NCBI GenBank assembly: GCA_963806735.1
Contig: CAWEBE010000059.1
Coordinates: 115,388-179,387, forward strand
Length of the DNA: 64,000 nucleotides
DNA from: CADEFX01 sp963806735
Lineage (GTDB): Bacteria > Pseudomonadota > Alphaproteobacteria > Rhizobiales > Hyphomicrobiaceae
Direction: 5' to 3'
Below, in pieces: positions 45,356 through 54,921 of this stretch. Within the stretch, counting starts at the first letter, position 1, and the number at the start of each line of letters is the position of its first letter. The position numbers were made by a program, and so were the translations under genes. Below the pieces are notes generated by a model. The model worked only from the letters and a program-made list of their open reading frames with translations. It did not search any database and was not told where the DNA came from.

Positions 45356-46366
45356 CTACTCGCCGTTAGCCAGGACATCGGCTACCTCGATTACCCGGCC
45401 CTCCCGCGCGCTCTTGATGCCGGCCTTGATGACGGCGAGATTGCGCGTCGCCCACATGCCGCCGATCTCCGGTTCCCCGCCTTTGCGGACGCAGCGCGCG
45501 AATTCCTCGAGCTCCTCACGGATGGTATCGTTCGTCTCCGTCGCGATCACGCGGACCGCCTTATCTCCGCGTTTGAGATGCTTGAGGCCCGAGAAGAGAT
45601 CGTAATAGGCGCTCGCCTCCTTGCCGTAGATGTTCATCATGTAGAACTCGGAGGCTGAGGCATATGAGGCCGTAAGGTTGGAAATGGCACCACTCTCGTG
45701 CTCCAGGATCATGTTGGCGACGTCCGGGTTGTCGCCGGGAAGCACGAGCTGGGCGAGGCGCGCCGACACGCACTTGACCGGCCCCAGCAGCATCTCCAGC
45801 ACGTCCACATAGTGAATGCCGATCTGCAGCATAACGCCGCCCGGCATGCCTGCCGCAGTGTAGCGCCAAGACGACAGATCGAACTGGCCGAGCCGGTCGC
45901 GGCTGATGTTGCATTCCGCCTGCACGAGCCTGCCGAAGCGCCCCTCATCGATCTCGGCCTTGATCCAGCGGAAGTGACTCTCCCGGCGGCGCTGATAGCC
46001 GAGCGCCAGGACAACACCGGCCTCTTTGCACGCTTGGGCGATCTCGCGGCCCTCGCGAACAGTGTTGGCGATCGGTTTGTCGAGGAAGACGTGCTTGCCG
46101 GCGCCAGCTGCCATGCGCGTGGTCTCGAGGTGCACGTTGTTGGGTGTCGTGTTGATGATACCCGCGATCGAGCGATCGGCGAGGATCTCCTCGTAGCTGG
46201 CGGCCGCGCGGCATCCGTACTTGGTGGCAAAAGCGTGACGCTTGTCATTCGAGCGCGTGTAGCACGCAACGAGCTCAAGCTCGCCCGAGCGCTTGACCGC
46301 GTCGGCCAGCACCTCGGACCACCAGCCCATTCCGAGCGCTGCAACGCGCAAAGGCTCCGATCTCAT
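45356..46366 (-). CDS. Gfo/Idh/MocA family NAD(P)-dependent oxidoreductase
   Basis: A 336-residue two-domain protein starting MRSEPLRVAALGMGWWSEVL. The Rossmann loop is GMGWWSE (divergent from GxGxxG), and the catalytic-region motif is HVFLDKPIANTVREGREIAQ, the EKP site with Asp in place of Glu. YAS and GGVMLQIGIHYVDVLEMLLG follow in the C-terminal domain. These enzymes oxidise or reduce sugars and cyclitols or related carbonyls. GGGAGG lies upstream of the ATG at 46366. It is the last gene of the second tct operon. Confidence 0.88.
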   Translation of the reverse strand: MRSEPLRVAALGMGWWSEVLADAVKRSGELELVACYTRSNDKRHAFATKYGCRAAASYEEILADRSIAGIINTTPNNVHLETTRMAAGAGKHVFLDKPIANTVREGREIAQACKEAGVVLALGYQRRRESHFRWIKAEIDEGRFGRLVQAECNISRDRLGQFDLSSWRYTAAGMPGGVMLQIGIHYVDVLEMLLGPVKCVSARLAQLVLPGDNPDVANMILEHESGAISNLTASYASASEFYMMNIYGKEASAYYDLFSGLKHLKRGDKAVRVIATETNDTIREELEEFARCVRKGGEPEIGGMWATRNLAVIKAGIKSAREGRVIEVADVLANGE

Positions 46367-46392
46367 GGCGATGCCTCCCTTTCGCTCCCCGC

Positions 46393-47904
46393 TCATGCGC
46401 GCCGCGTCTTGTCGGCGTCGGACTTCCGGTAGCCGAAAGCCCAGGCCAGGGTCTGCAGCGCGAGCAGCAGCAGCGCAGCCGAGCCGATGACCGCCAGCGC
46501 CGCCGGTTCGACGAACGTCATATAGCTGCCGCCCGACATGGTGAGCGCCAGGCGGAAGTTCTCCTCCAGCCGATCGCCGAGCACCAGGGCGAGCAGCAGC
46601 GGCGCCATTTCGTAGTCGAGCTTGCGCAATAGATATCCGACGGCCCCGGAGACCACCATAATCCAGATGTCGGCGGGCTTGGAGCTGACGCTGTAGACGC
46701 CGATGACTGAGATCACGAGGATGGTCGGCACGAGCCAGCCGTAGGGGATGCGCAACAGGTTCACGAACAGACCGACGAACGGCAGGTTCAGCAGCAACAG
46801 CATGGTGTTACCGATGTACATGCTGGCAACCAGTCCCCAGAACACCTGCGGACTCTCGGTCAGCAGCAGTGGCCCCGGCGAGACGCCGTGGATGGTCAGC
46901 GCCGAGAGCAGTATGGCGGTGGCGGGGATCGAGGGGATGCCGAGTGCCAACAACGGAATCATGGCGGTGCCGGTGGTGGCGTTGTTGGCAGTCTCGGGCC
47001 CCGCAACGCCGGCGATGGCACCCTTGCCGAACTGATCTGGATTTCTCGAAAAGCGCTTTTCCATGGCGTAGGACACGAACGTCGAGACGACATGGCTAAC
47101 GCCAGGCACGATGCCGAACACAAAGCCGACAATGGTTCCGCGGCCGATTGCAGGCGCGGATTCCCGCAAGTCGCTCCAGCGCGGGAGGAGGTCTTTGAGC
47201 CTCGGCCGGATTGCCTTGATGGCTTCGCTCCTCTCCAGATTGAGCAGGATCTCCGAGATGCCGAAGAGCCCAATGGCGAGCGCCGTGAAGGACAACCCGT
47301 CGGCCAGCCCCAGACTGCCAAACGTGAAGCGAGGCACTCCCGTGAGCTTGTCGAGACCTACGGTTCCAACCGCGAGCCCCAGTACGATCATGGCTGCCGT
47401 TTTGAGACGCGATCCGCCGGAGACGAAGGCGACGACGCAGAGCGCCAGCAGCATGAGCACGGCTTCGACCGACGGACCGATCGCCAGCATGACGCGCGCC
47501 AGCGGCGGGGCAATCAGCATCAGGCCGAGGACGGAGGCCGTGCCGCCGATGAAGCTCCCCACCGCGGCGATCATCAGGGCCGGGCCGGCGCGGCCCTGGC
47601 GCGCCATCTCGTAGCCGTCGATGCAGGTGACGACTGAGGCGGCTTCGCCCGGAATGCGCACCAGGATCGAGGTGGTCGAGCCGCCATACATGGCGCCGTA
47701 GAAGATGCCGGCCAGCATGATGATTCCGGTGGCCGGATCGAGCCCGAAGGTGAGCGGCAGCAACAGCACCATGCCAGCCAGCGGCCCCAAGCCCGGCAGA
47801 ACGCCGACGACGGTCCCCCACAAGCAGCCGATGAAACAATAGAAAAGGCTCTTCCACGACAGGGCGACGGCGAAGCCCGACATCAACTGGTCGAATGCGG
47901 ACAT
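46393..47904 (-). CDS. tctA: tripartite tricarboxylate transporter permease TctA (system 2)
   Basis: A 503-residue paralogue of the protein at 33662, the same length. It begins MSAFDQLMSGFAVALSWKSL and has GTVVGVLPGLGPLAGMVLLL, YGAMYGGSTTSILVRIPGEA and GFVFGIVPGVSHVVSTFVSY. It is the main channel of a second TTT importer. tctB lies 9 bases upstream and the Gfo/Idh/MocA gene starts 26 bases downstream. Confidence 0.92.
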   Translation of the reverse strand: MSAFDQLMSGFAVALSWKSLFYCFIGCLWGTVVGVLPGLGPLAGMVLLLPLTFGLDPATGIIMLAGIFYGAMYGGSTTSILVRIPGEAASVVTCIDGYEMARQGRAGPALMIAAVGSFIGGTASVLGLMLIAPPLARVMLAIGPSVEAVLMLLALCVVAFVSGGSRLKTAAMIVLGLAVGTVGLDKLTGVPRFTFGSLGLADGLSFTALAIGLFGISEILLNLERSEAIKAIRPRLKDLLPRWSDLRESAPAIGRGTIVGFVFGIVPGVSHVVSTFVSYAMEKRFSRNPDQFGKGAIAGVAGPETANNATTGTAMIPLLALGIPSIPATAILLSALTIHGVSPGPLLLTESPQVFWGLVASMYIGNTMLLLLNLPFVGLFVNLLRIPYGWLVPTILVISVIGVYSVSSKPADIWIMVVSGAVGYLLRKLDYEMAPLLLALVLGDRLEENFRLALTMSGGSYMTFVEPAALAVIGSAALLLLALQTLAWAFGYRKSDADKTRRA

Positions 47905-47913
47905 CGCATGCGC

Positions 47914-48447
47914 CTAGAAGAAGATGAGGCCCAGAATCTGCTGCCAGAACGCGCCGGACGGAAGGCGGACACCGAGAGCCAGTCCGAATACTGCCCATAC
48001 CGCGACCATGCCGAGCGTTGCGCCAAGCACAACCTGCCAAAGTGCAACCCGGGCAACCAGCAGGAGCAGCACAGCTGTAAATACCCCGAGCACCACGTAG
48101 GTGTCGGCGCGTTCGAAAGCCATGGCCACGCCGGCAAGCGCAACAAGTACGATCAGGACGTCGCGGTGCCCGAGGAAGATAACCTCACCCTCGTTTGCGC
48201 TCCGCAAGGCGCCATACAGGATCGCCAGCGCCAGCACGCCGAACGTGATGCCGAGCGCGAAAGGGAAGAAGCCGGGTCCCAGCAAGCCCACCCTGCCGAA
48301 CGGAAGCAGTGCCGCGTGCCAAACGAAGAACACGGCGGCGGCGAAGAGCGCCAGCGCCATCATCGCCTCGCCGAGGCGTGTCGAGACAGGGTGCGCCCAG
48401 GCGCCCTGCTCCGCAGCGTTGGACCGCGTCTCCTGATCAGCCATCAC
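47914..48447 (-). CDS. tctB: tripartite tricarboxylate transporter TctB family protein (system 2)
   Basis: A 177-residue membrane subunit. A cytoplasmic N-terminus is followed by helices at about 28-48, 60-80, 95-135 and 140-160; LGPGFFPFALGITFGVLALA is the conserved region after helix one. It starts at tandem ATG codons (48447 or 48444). It shares little with the system 1 TctB apart from topology, as is usual for this subunit. Confidence 0.85.
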   Translation of the reverse strand: MMADQETRSNAAEQGAWAHPVSTRLGEAMMALALFAAAVFFVWHAALLPFGRVGLLGPGFFPFALGITFGVLALAILYGALRSANEGEVIFLGHRDVLIVLVALAGVAMAFERADTYVVLGVFTAVLLLLVARVALWQVVLGATLGMVAVWAVFGLALGVRLPSGAFWQQILGLIFF

Positions 48448-48480
48448 GCGATCCTGCCGATCCGCGAACGCGCGCAGATC

Positions 48481-49443
48481 TCACTTGGCGGCTTCGCTCT
48501 GCTTGATTTCCTTGATGACGACCGCGAGCCGCGCGTCATCCTCGGCGATCATCTTGGTGAAGGCGTCGGACGGCTGATACGCCGGCGTGAAGCCGATCTT
48601 CTGGCCGGCATCCCTGAACTCGGGCAACTCGACGGCCTTCTGCACAGCGTCCTGCAGCTTGGCGATCACCTCCTTGGGCGTGCCCTTGGGCACCGAGATG
48701 CCGCGCCACAGGCCGAGGTCGAGATCATAGCCCTGCTGCCTGACCGACTTCACGTCCGGAAAGGCCGGATCGGGAACATTGCCCAGCAAGGCAAGCACCC
48801 TGAGGTCGTTGCTTTTGACATGCGGTGCGACAGCCTGCGGAAACTGCACCGCCGCCTCGACGCGGCCGGCCAGCAGATCGGCGGTCGCCTGACCTCCCGT
48901 GCGGTGCACCGGAACGATCTTAGCGCCCACAGACGAGAACAGCGCCACGCTGGCGATGTGGGTCTGGCTGCCCTGGCCCGAGTTGCCGACGCGGACTTTC
49001 TCCGGGTTGGCCTTGGCGAACTCGATCAGCTCTTTCAGCGTCTTCCACGGCGCATCCGCTTTCACTGCGAGTGCCGGGTTCTCGATGGTGACGCGGGCGA
49101 CGTGCTCGAAGTTCTTGTAGTCGAAGGGCAGCTGGCCGTTGTGGAACGTGGTTGAGATCGAATTGGAGCTCCACACGATCGCATGACCATCGGCCTTCTG
49201 CTGCGACAGATATGTGTAGCCGATCGCGCCTCCGGCGCCGGGCTTGTCGATGATTGGAACCGGGACGCCCAGCACCTTGGCCATGCCGTCGGCCAGAATA
49301 CGCGCGGTTTGCGTCGATGCGCTCGCCGCGCCGAACAGCGTCGTCATCTCGATGGGCTTGCCGTCAGGAAACCCCTGCGCGGCGGCAGGTACCGCCACAG
49401 CGGCGAACAGGGCAGCCAGAAACCCGGTCACGACCTTCGTCAT
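48481..49443 (-). CDS. tctC: Bug/TctC family periplasmic solute-binding protein (system 2)
   Basis: A 320-residue protein with a Sec signal (MTKVVTGFLAALFAAVAVPA, cleavage after AAAQ). The ligand-loop region GAASASTQTARILADGMAKV replaces the usual PPGGxxD loop, which suggests a ligand different from system 1. PIIDKPGAGGAIGYTYLSQQ and GISVPKGTPKEVIAKLQDAV are typical. It follows the dehydrogenase by 18 bases. Confidence 0.9.
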   Translation of the reverse strand: MTKVVTGFLAALFAAVAVPAAAQGFPDGKPIEMTTLFGAASASTQTARILADGMAKVLGVPVPIIDKPGAGGAIGYTYLSQQKADGHAIVWSSNSISTTFHNGQLPFDYKNFEHVARVTIENPALAVKADAPWKTLKELIEFAKANPEKVRVGNSGQGSQTHIASVALFSSVGAKIVPVHRTGGQATADLLAGRVEAAVQFPQAVAPHVKSNDLRVLALLGNVPDPAFPDVKSVRQQGYDLDLGLWRGISVPKGTPKEVIAKLQDAVQKAVELPEFRDAGQKIGFTPAYQPSDAFTKMIAEDDARLAVVIKEIKQSEAAK

Positions 49444-49461
49444 TGCCGTTTCCTCCCATCG

Positions 49462-50625
49462 TTATTCTGCGGCTGCCTTGTGCACGGCGGCTCCTCTCGC
49501 CTTCACGACGACTTTGATCGCATCGCCGACGCGCTCGCGCGTGTATTTGAATGCGGTAGGCAGATCCGCGAGCGCGAAAGTATGGGTGTGAATTTTGGCG
49601 GCATCGAAGCGCTTCTGCCGCATGAACGCTTCTGCGCGATGCGTTGCGCTCTTGCCCTCGCCGCGGATACCGTAAAGATAGATGTTGTTGCGCACGATGT
49701 GAGCGATGTCGACCGGCACCGCTTCATGCGGGAACGCAGCGAGGCAGATTTTGCCGCCGCGATTGACCATGCGGATCGCCTCGTTCACCGCGTTGGGGGC
49801 GCCGGAGCACTCCAGCACGTAGTCGACGCCCTTGCCGCTGTTCAGGCGGCGCACGGCCGCCACCGGATCTTCGCTGGTGACGTTGACGACGTGGTCGGCC
49901 CCGAGCTCCAGGCCCATCTGGAGGCGATTGTCGCGGGTGCCGGTGAGGATCACCGGATGCGCGCCGAGCGATTTGGCGACGGCCACGCCCAGCAGGCCGA
50001 TTGGCCCCGGTCCGGTCACCACCACGCTCTCGCCTGCAACAAGGCCGCCAAGCTCGGTCAGGCCGTACATGGCGGTGCCGGCAGTGACTACCAGCGTCGC
50101 CTCCTCGTCCGACATGCTGTCGGCAATGGCGATCAGCGTATTGATGTTGTTGACTTGGTACTCGCAGAAGCCGCCGTCGGTGGTGAAGCCGTTGGCGCGG
50201 TGGCCCTTGTTGACGTCGCCGTAGTTCAGTCCGTAGTTGTGACACGATGTGTACATGCCCTCGCGGCACCGCTTGCACTGGCCGCAGCCGGCATGGATTT
50301 CGACGGTCACACGCTGGCCGATGTTGAACTCGTCGACGCCCGGACCGAGCGCCGCAACGGTGCCCATGTACTCATGCCCGGGCGTGAAGTTCTTGTTGAA
50401 CGGCAGGCCGCCCTCGATGAGGGCCGGTGGACCGTGCGCAATGACCTCGAGATCGGTGGCGCAGATCGCGATCGCGTCGATGCGCACGAGCACCTCAGCG
50501 CGCTTCGGCGCCGGTACCGGCTTCTCAGTCAGCGTAAGCTCGCCCGGGCCTCCGAGCACCCAGGCTTTCATGGTGTCGGGGACGGGGAAATCCGGACTGG
50601 TTCTGACACCGGGGGGCGCGTACAT
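49462..50625 (-). CDS. zinc-dependent alcohol dehydrogenase (MDR)
   Basis: A 387-residue enzyme starting MYAPPGVRTSPDFPVPDTMK. Catalytic zinc site in CATDLEVIAHG and GHEYMGTVAALG; structural zinc cysteines in GCGQCKRCREGMYTSC; nucleotide loop VVTGPGPIGLLGVAVAKSLG. The start has GAGGAG upstream. Placed first in the operon before tctCBA and the Gfo/Idh/MocA gene, it probably oxidises the imported compound or its precursor (inference). Confidence 0.9.
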   Translation of the reverse strand: MYAPPGVRTSPDFPVPDTMKAWVLGGPGELTLTEKPVPAPKRAEVLVRIDAIAICATDLEVIAHGPPALIEGGLPFNKNFTPGHEYMGTVAALGPGVDEFNIGQRVTVEIHAGCGQCKRCREGMYTSCHNYGLNYGDVNKGHRANGFTTDGGFCEYQVNNINTLIAIADSMSDEEATLVVTAGTAMYGLTELGGLVAGESVVVTGPGPIGLLGVAVAKSLGAHPVILTGTRDNRLQMGLELGADHVVNVTSEDPVAAVRRLNSGKGVDYVLECSGAPNAVNEAIRMVNRGGKICLAAFPHEAVPVDIAHIVRNNIYLYGIRGEGKSATHRAEAFMRQKRFDAAKIHTHTFALADLPTAFKYTRERVGDAIKVVVKARGAAVHKAAAE

Positions 50626-51218
50626 CGGATGCTCCTCGACTGCGAGCAAATCGGATCAGCGTGCGGCCAATCGGCACTCAACACTCTGCGCCGATGATCC
50701 AAGGAACGCCAGAGGCATTCGGGCCGACGTCCAAGACATATCGTGCGCGCGGCGTGAGGATTGTGCGCATTGGCTTGCTCGGCACGCGCAGAAAAGAATG
50801 CCGAGATGAATGGCGGCGGCACGCTAAACAAGCGCACGACCGGCGTTGGACCGCCACGGTACGGGAGCGAAGATCGCTGGACGGAGGTTTCGTCATGCGG
50901 GTTGGCCTCCTCCACCAGCCCACATCAGCACCACGGTTCGCCTCGAATGTGAATCCCAAATGATTCCGTCGAGTGAGAAAATGCTCTAGCACCAGGGAGC
51001 GTCACAGCCGGCAAGGACGGCACCATCCATCACCTGTACAATGCGACCCGGCCCGCTTGGTGTTGTCGTCACGTCGTTCCGCAGGCCGAGCGAAGCGAAT
51101 TGGCGCACAATTCCCTGTGGCGCGCACACCTGCCAGCCCGCGCCGGTGGCTTCATCGGATCTTCAACCGCCCGCACCACGAGGATGCGCCGGTCGCGAGT
51201 GGCGACCAGTCAGGCGTC
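50626..51218. other. intergenic region, no gene recognised
   Basis: 593 bases between the dehydrogenase start and the FMN reductase stop. Several frames of 60-115 codons are open by chance of high GC, but none has a protein-like pattern or ribosome site. Promoter for the second tct operon is expected near 50630-50720. Confidence 0.4.
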
Positions 51219-51782
51219 TCAGGCCTTCTGGCCGTGACGCTCGATGAAGCGCGCGAAGGCTTCGAGCTGCTGTTTGATGAAATTACGAGTGGCATCGTCT
51301 TTCAAATCGCCCGTTTTGTCATCGAACTTTGCCGCACAGCTGCCAATGAACACTTCAGGCTTGTTCAAAGTTAAGGCATCCAAGAACACCAACATTCGGC
51401 GCAAATCGTATTGAACGCGTCCCCCGCCGAGCGGCCCGGGAGAGGCCGACTGGATAGCGATCGGCTTGCCGGCGAACGGCTGCTTCTGTAGGCGCGACAC
51501 CCAGTCGATAGCATTCTTGAGACCGCCTGGCAGAGAGAAATTGTATTCCGGCGTGCAGAAGATAACGCCGTCGGCAGCCCGGATCGCATCCGCCAAGGTG
51601 TTTACGGCCATTGGGAAACCGGTCGAGTTTTGGATGTCGGCATCGTAGAGAGGTAGCTCTCTGAAGGAAGGCGCTTCCGTAATGGACATTCCAGGCGGCG
51701 CTAGGCCAGGCAAAGCGTTCATGACCATTCGATTGAAGGAGCCTTTGCGCAGGCTGCCACAGATGCTGATGATGCTTGTCAC
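51219..51782 (-). CDS. NADPH-dependent FMN reductase family protein
   Basis: A 187-residue flavodoxin-fold protein. The FMN phosphate loop is ISICGSLRKGSFNRMVMNAL at the N-terminus, and PEYNFSLPGGLKNAIDWVSR is the family flavin-ring motif near residue 78. Such enzymes reduce FMN, quinones or azo or chromate compounds. The start is taken as GTG at 51782 with GGAG upstream; an ATG at 51827 with similar spacing from a GGAG would add 15 residues. Confidence 0.88.
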   Translation of the reverse strand: MTSIISICGSLRKGSFNRMVMNALPGLAPPGMSITEAPSFRELPLYDADIQNSTGFPMAVNTLADAIRAADGVIFCTPEYNFSLPGGLKNAIDWVSRLQKQPFAGKPIAIQSASPGPLGGGRVQYDLRRMLVFLDALTLNKPEVFIGSCAAKFDDKTGDLKDDATRNFIKQQLEAFARFIERHGQKA

Positions 51783-51884
51783 GGAAAAATGCTCCTTGTG
51801 TTGGTCTGGATGCGCCAGACGGCTCATTCAGCGCAGCTCCGGTTTGAAGCGTTCCCACGAGTTTTGCCGAATCAAGCACACCAG

Positions 51885-52793
51885 CTAGAAGCCGCTGCGA
51901 TAGAGCAGGCAATAGCGCTCGACGTTGCCGGGTAACCACACAGCATAGTTGCCCCAGAACTCATACTTCGGCAGCTTCACTTCCTTCATGGCATTGTCGT
52001 AGCACTTGCCTTCGTCGGCTGCCTTCTTCACCTCGGTCGCGAGATCGCTCATATACTGCAGCAGGTTCTCGACATCCTGCTTGTTGCCGAGACGGCCGCC
52101 GGGTCCCGGGTGGCCGGGAATGAGCTTCTCCCAGTCCATGGCGAGGACGCGCTTCAGCGAGGTCTCCCACTCATCGAGCCAGCTATCGGGCATGCTGCGC
52201 CAGAACACAGCTTGCACCGGGATGAAGTCGACCGCGAAGATGACTTTCTCCTTCGGCAGTCGCATGACCAGCGAGTTATCGGAATGGTTGCGCCCGACGT
52301 AATGCAGCTCAAGCGTCGTGCCGCCGAGCGTGATGGTGCGCTGATCGTCGACTACCTCGTCGGGCATTACAATGTTCGCTGGCTGCAACCGCTCGAGCTG
52401 CGCCCTGGCGTTCTTGTGCGCAATGAAGCTGGCGCCGAGGTCCTTGAATGGCTTACCGCCCGTGATGTGATCGTAGTGGCTGTGGCTGTAGACGACATAC
52501 TTGATTGGCTGAGGGGTCACCTTCTTGATCTCGTCTATGTAGGTGGTCACGGCCTGTGGCCGACCGAGACCAATTGGATCGGTCGCAATGACGCCGTCGG
52601 CGGTCACGACGAACATCGCCTGGTGGCCCTGGTAGCGGAAGACGTAGACATTGTCGGTCCCTTCGACCTTTGTGGTCGCGAATGTCGGCGGCGCTGATGG
52701 TGCCGACGTCGTGGGCTGCGTCTGCGCCAGCGCGGACGCAGCCATAAGCGACGCAATCAAGGCCGAGGCGACGAGCAATTGGGAAATGCGCAT
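51885..52793 (-). CDS. secreted metallo-beta-lactamase-fold hydrolase
   Basis: A 302-residue protein with a signal peptide (LLVASALIASLMAASALA). The binuclear metal motif is VYSHSHYDHITGG (HxHxDH), with a further His in LHYVGRNHSDNSLVM. The C-terminus has KKAADEGKCYDNAMKEVKLP. It belongs to the broad periplasmic MBL-fold group; many members are lactonases or related hydrolases, so antibiotic resistance should not be assumed. GGGAGG precedes the ATG at 52793. Confidence 0.88.
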   Translation of the reverse strand: MRISQLLVASALIASLMAASALAQTQPTTSAPSAPPTFATTKVEGTDNVYVFRYQGHQAMFVVTADGVIATDPIGLGRPQAVTTYIDEIKKVTPQPIKYVVYSHSHYDHITGGKPFKDLGASFIAHKNARAQLERLQPANIVMPDEVVDDQRTITLGGTTLELHYVGRNHSDNSLVMRLPKEKVIFAVDFIPVQAVFWRSMPDSWLDEWETSLKRVLAMDWEKLIPGHPGPGGRLGNKQDVENLLQYMSDLATEVKKAADEGKCYDNAMKEVKLPKYEFWGNYAVWLPGNVERYCLLYRSGF

Positions 52794-52968
52794 AGTTTGA
52801 TCCTCCCTTTTCTTCTTTGAACACCGGGTACAATGGACCCGATCCGGCAACGTGCAACGACCTTGGTTGGAGGCCAAATCACGAAACGCTGACACGTCTG
52901 ACTTGGACAATTGTAATGTGAAAGAAGATGTAAGGTTCAGATGCCTTCAAACCAGTCGGAGGACATCG

Positions 52969-53120
52969 ATGCGGTCCAGGAACGCGTTGACCGAGAGGCT
53001 TAGCCTCAAGTGGCCGAGCCTGTAGGCGCCGATGGGTTGGCTCAGCACCCCCGCCCTTGCGGCCGTCGTGAGCAACGCTGGCGGACTGGGTGGTCTCGGC
53101 ATGTGGGGGGTTCCGCCGAA
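52969..53120 (+). pseudogene. nitronate monooxygenase 5' fragment with in-frame TAG
   Basis: A start with a perfect GGAGG (52958-52962) opens MRSRNALTERLSLKWPSL, then TAG at 53023-53025, then APMGWLSTPALAAVVSNAGG in the same frame. The family reads LQAPMGW here, so CAG has become TAG. After GLGGLGMWGV the similarity ends and SDR-derived sequence follows. The gene is dead both by the stop and by loss of the remaining 250 or more residues. Confidence 0.65.
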
Positions 53121-53137
53121 GACGCCGAGCGGCGAAG

Positions 53138-53269
53138 CATCCGATCGGTCGTCTCGGCCAGCCCGAGGAGATCGGCCGCGCCGCCCTCTATCTTGCGAGC
53201 GGCGCCGCGAGCTTCATGACTGGCTCCGACCTACCTGAAGGGCTGATCGCAAGAAACCACAAATCCTGA
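53138..53269 (+). pseudogene. SDR-family 3' fragment
   Basis: The frame from about 53138 reads PIGRLGQPEEIGRAALYLAS then GAASFMTGSDLPEGLIARNH, the C-terminal end of a short-chain dehydrogenase (the usual ending is GSDLLVDGG). The N-terminal 200 residues, including the cofactor loop and catalytic residues, are missing. It is fused behind the nitronate monooxygenase remnant, which suggests a deletion that joined two genes. Confidence 0.65.
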
Positions 53270-53366
53270 AACAGACCCGCGGCAAGACTTGGCGAAAACC
53301 ACATCTGGCCGAGATCAGCACGCGGCGATTGGCCCCGACGCAACTATCATCGCATAGACGCGGTGC

Positions 53367-53656
53367 CTATTCCACGACTGCGACAACCTCGTAGGTGCTG
53401 GGCACCGGTGCACCCGTGAGATGCTTCATAAACTCAGCTCGGCCGTGGATCTGCTCGGGGCTCGTGGCGTTGCGCTTCTGCGCCTCTTCGCTCTCCCAGA
53501 TCGTGATCGACAGGAACTGATTGGCGCGGCGATCGAAGAACAGGTAGCCGGCGACGAGCCCTTTGCCTTGAAGGCGCTGATGTGCTGCGGCCACTCCGCA
53601 ATGGCCGCCGCTGCTGAACCGGGTTTTGGGCTCGAGGTCATCACGCGTGCATACAT
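53367..53656 (-). pseudogene. antibiotic-biosynthesis-monooxygenase-like small protein, frameshifted
   Basis: The N-terminus (MYARVMTSSPKPGSAAAAIA, then FKAKG) is in one frame and the remainder (LVAGYLFFDRRANQFLSITI, WESEEAQKRNATSP, then STYEVVAVVE) in another. One base is missing at about 53559-53561 in a CCC run (plus strand). Rejoined, it is about 96 residues with the ferredoxin-like ABM fold pattern, where WES follows the central strands. Similar small proteins act as monooxygenases or stress proteins. It is divergent from the GST gene. Confidence 0.65.
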
Positions 53657-53880
53657 AGGTCAACTCCTGTCAGGTTACTCGTCACGTGAGACCGACAGGT
53701 AGAGTATGGGTGCAGTTTTCACTACTGCTTGTCTTCTAGTCCAGCAAAGCACTCCGCTCGGGCCGTCCAGGACGTCTTGTCGCAATCGCTTGGCCATTCG
53801 GGGGCCCGCCTGTTGACAGTCACAACCCATCCGACATGCTGGAGATGTCGGCCGTATCACCAGCGAGCGATGGCAGAGCC

Positions 53881-54759
53881 ATGAACAGTAACAACAACTA
53901 CACCCCGCCAAAGGTCTGGACATGGGAAAAGCCGCGCGCGCAAGAGGAGTGGCGGTACTCAGGTGTGAACCGGCCCATTGCCGGGCCGACACATGACGCG
54001 AAGTTGCCTGTGGGTAAGCATCCCTTGCAGCTCTATTCGCGTGGAACGCCCAACGGCGTGAAAGTGACCGTGATGTTGGAAGAGCTGCTCGCACTCGGCC
54101 ATAGCGGCGCGGAGTACGATGCCTGGCTGATCGATATCGGCAAAGGCGAGCAGTTTGGCAGTGGCTTTGTCGAGATAAACCCGAACTCGAAGATTCCGGC
54201 CTTGGTGGATCGGAGCGGTCCCAAACCTCGTCGCGTGTTCGAGTCCGGGGCGATCCTGCTCTATCTCGCAGAGAAATTTGGCGCGTTCCTGCCGTCGGAT
54301 CCCGACAAGCGCACCGAGACGCTGAACTGGTTGTTCTGGCAGATGGGGAGCACGCCATACATCGGCGGCGGCTTCGGTCATTTCTATCACTATGCGCCCA
54401 TCAAGATTGAGTATGCGATCAACCGGTTTGCGATGGAGGCGAAGCGCCTCTTGGATGTGCTGGATCAGCACCTCAAGGACCACGAATACATCGCTGGCGA
54501 TGAGTACTCGGTTGCCGATATGGCGATTTGGCCTTGGTATGGCGGCTTGGCGCAGGGCACACAGTACGATGCGGGCGAATTCTTGCAGGGACGGGATTAC
54601 GGTCACGTCATCCGCTGGGCCGAGATGATTGCCGAACGACCCGCCGTTAGGCGCGGCCGGATGGTCAATCGCGCTGTAGGCGATCCTGCTCAGCAGTTGC
54701 ACGAACGCCATGCTGCAAGCGACTTCGATACGAAGACGCAAGACAAGTTGATGAAGTAA
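53881..54759 (+). CDS. yghU: YghU-type glutathione S-transferase / disulfide-bond oxidoreductase
   Basis: A 292-residue protein closely resembling E. coli YghU. KVWTWEKPRAQEEWRYSGVN is followed by NRPIAGPTHDAKLPVGKHPL, then LYSRGTPNGVKVTVMLEELL and FVEINPNSKIPALVD in the thioredoxin-like domain. The helical domain has GGGFGHFYHYAPIKIEYAIN and the C-terminus LHERHAASDF. YghU binds two glutathiones and reduces disulfides and organic peroxides. The start at 53881 (MNSNNNYTPPK) matches E. coli; the ATG at 53836 would add 15 residues. Confidence 0.93.
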   Translation: MNSNNNYTPPKVWTWEKPRAQEEWRYSGVNRPIAGPTHDAKLPVGKHPLQLYSRGTPNGVKVTVMLEELLALGHSGAEYDAWLIDIGKGEQFGSGFVEINPNSKIPALVDRSGPKPRRVFESGAILLYLAEKFGAFLPSDPDKRTETLNWLFWQMGSTPYIGGGFGHFYHYAPIKIEYAINRFAMEAKRLLDVLDQHLKDHEYIAGDEYSVADMAIWPWYGGLAQGTQYDAGEFLQGRDYGHVIRWAEMIAERPAVRRGRMVNRAVGDPAQQLHERHAASDFDTKTQDKLMK

Positions 54760-54921
54760 GAGCTGTGAGGTTCGGCGGTCACGCGATGCTCCACCGCGTC
54801 TGCAGCCCAAAGGAAACCAGACATGGCGCGGCGCGTCTTAATGGACCACGGTTCCAGCCGGAAGATCTGTGATCTTGGCAATGTGCTAAACGCGTCCGTG
54901 TCAGGCCGCTCGTACGACTTT

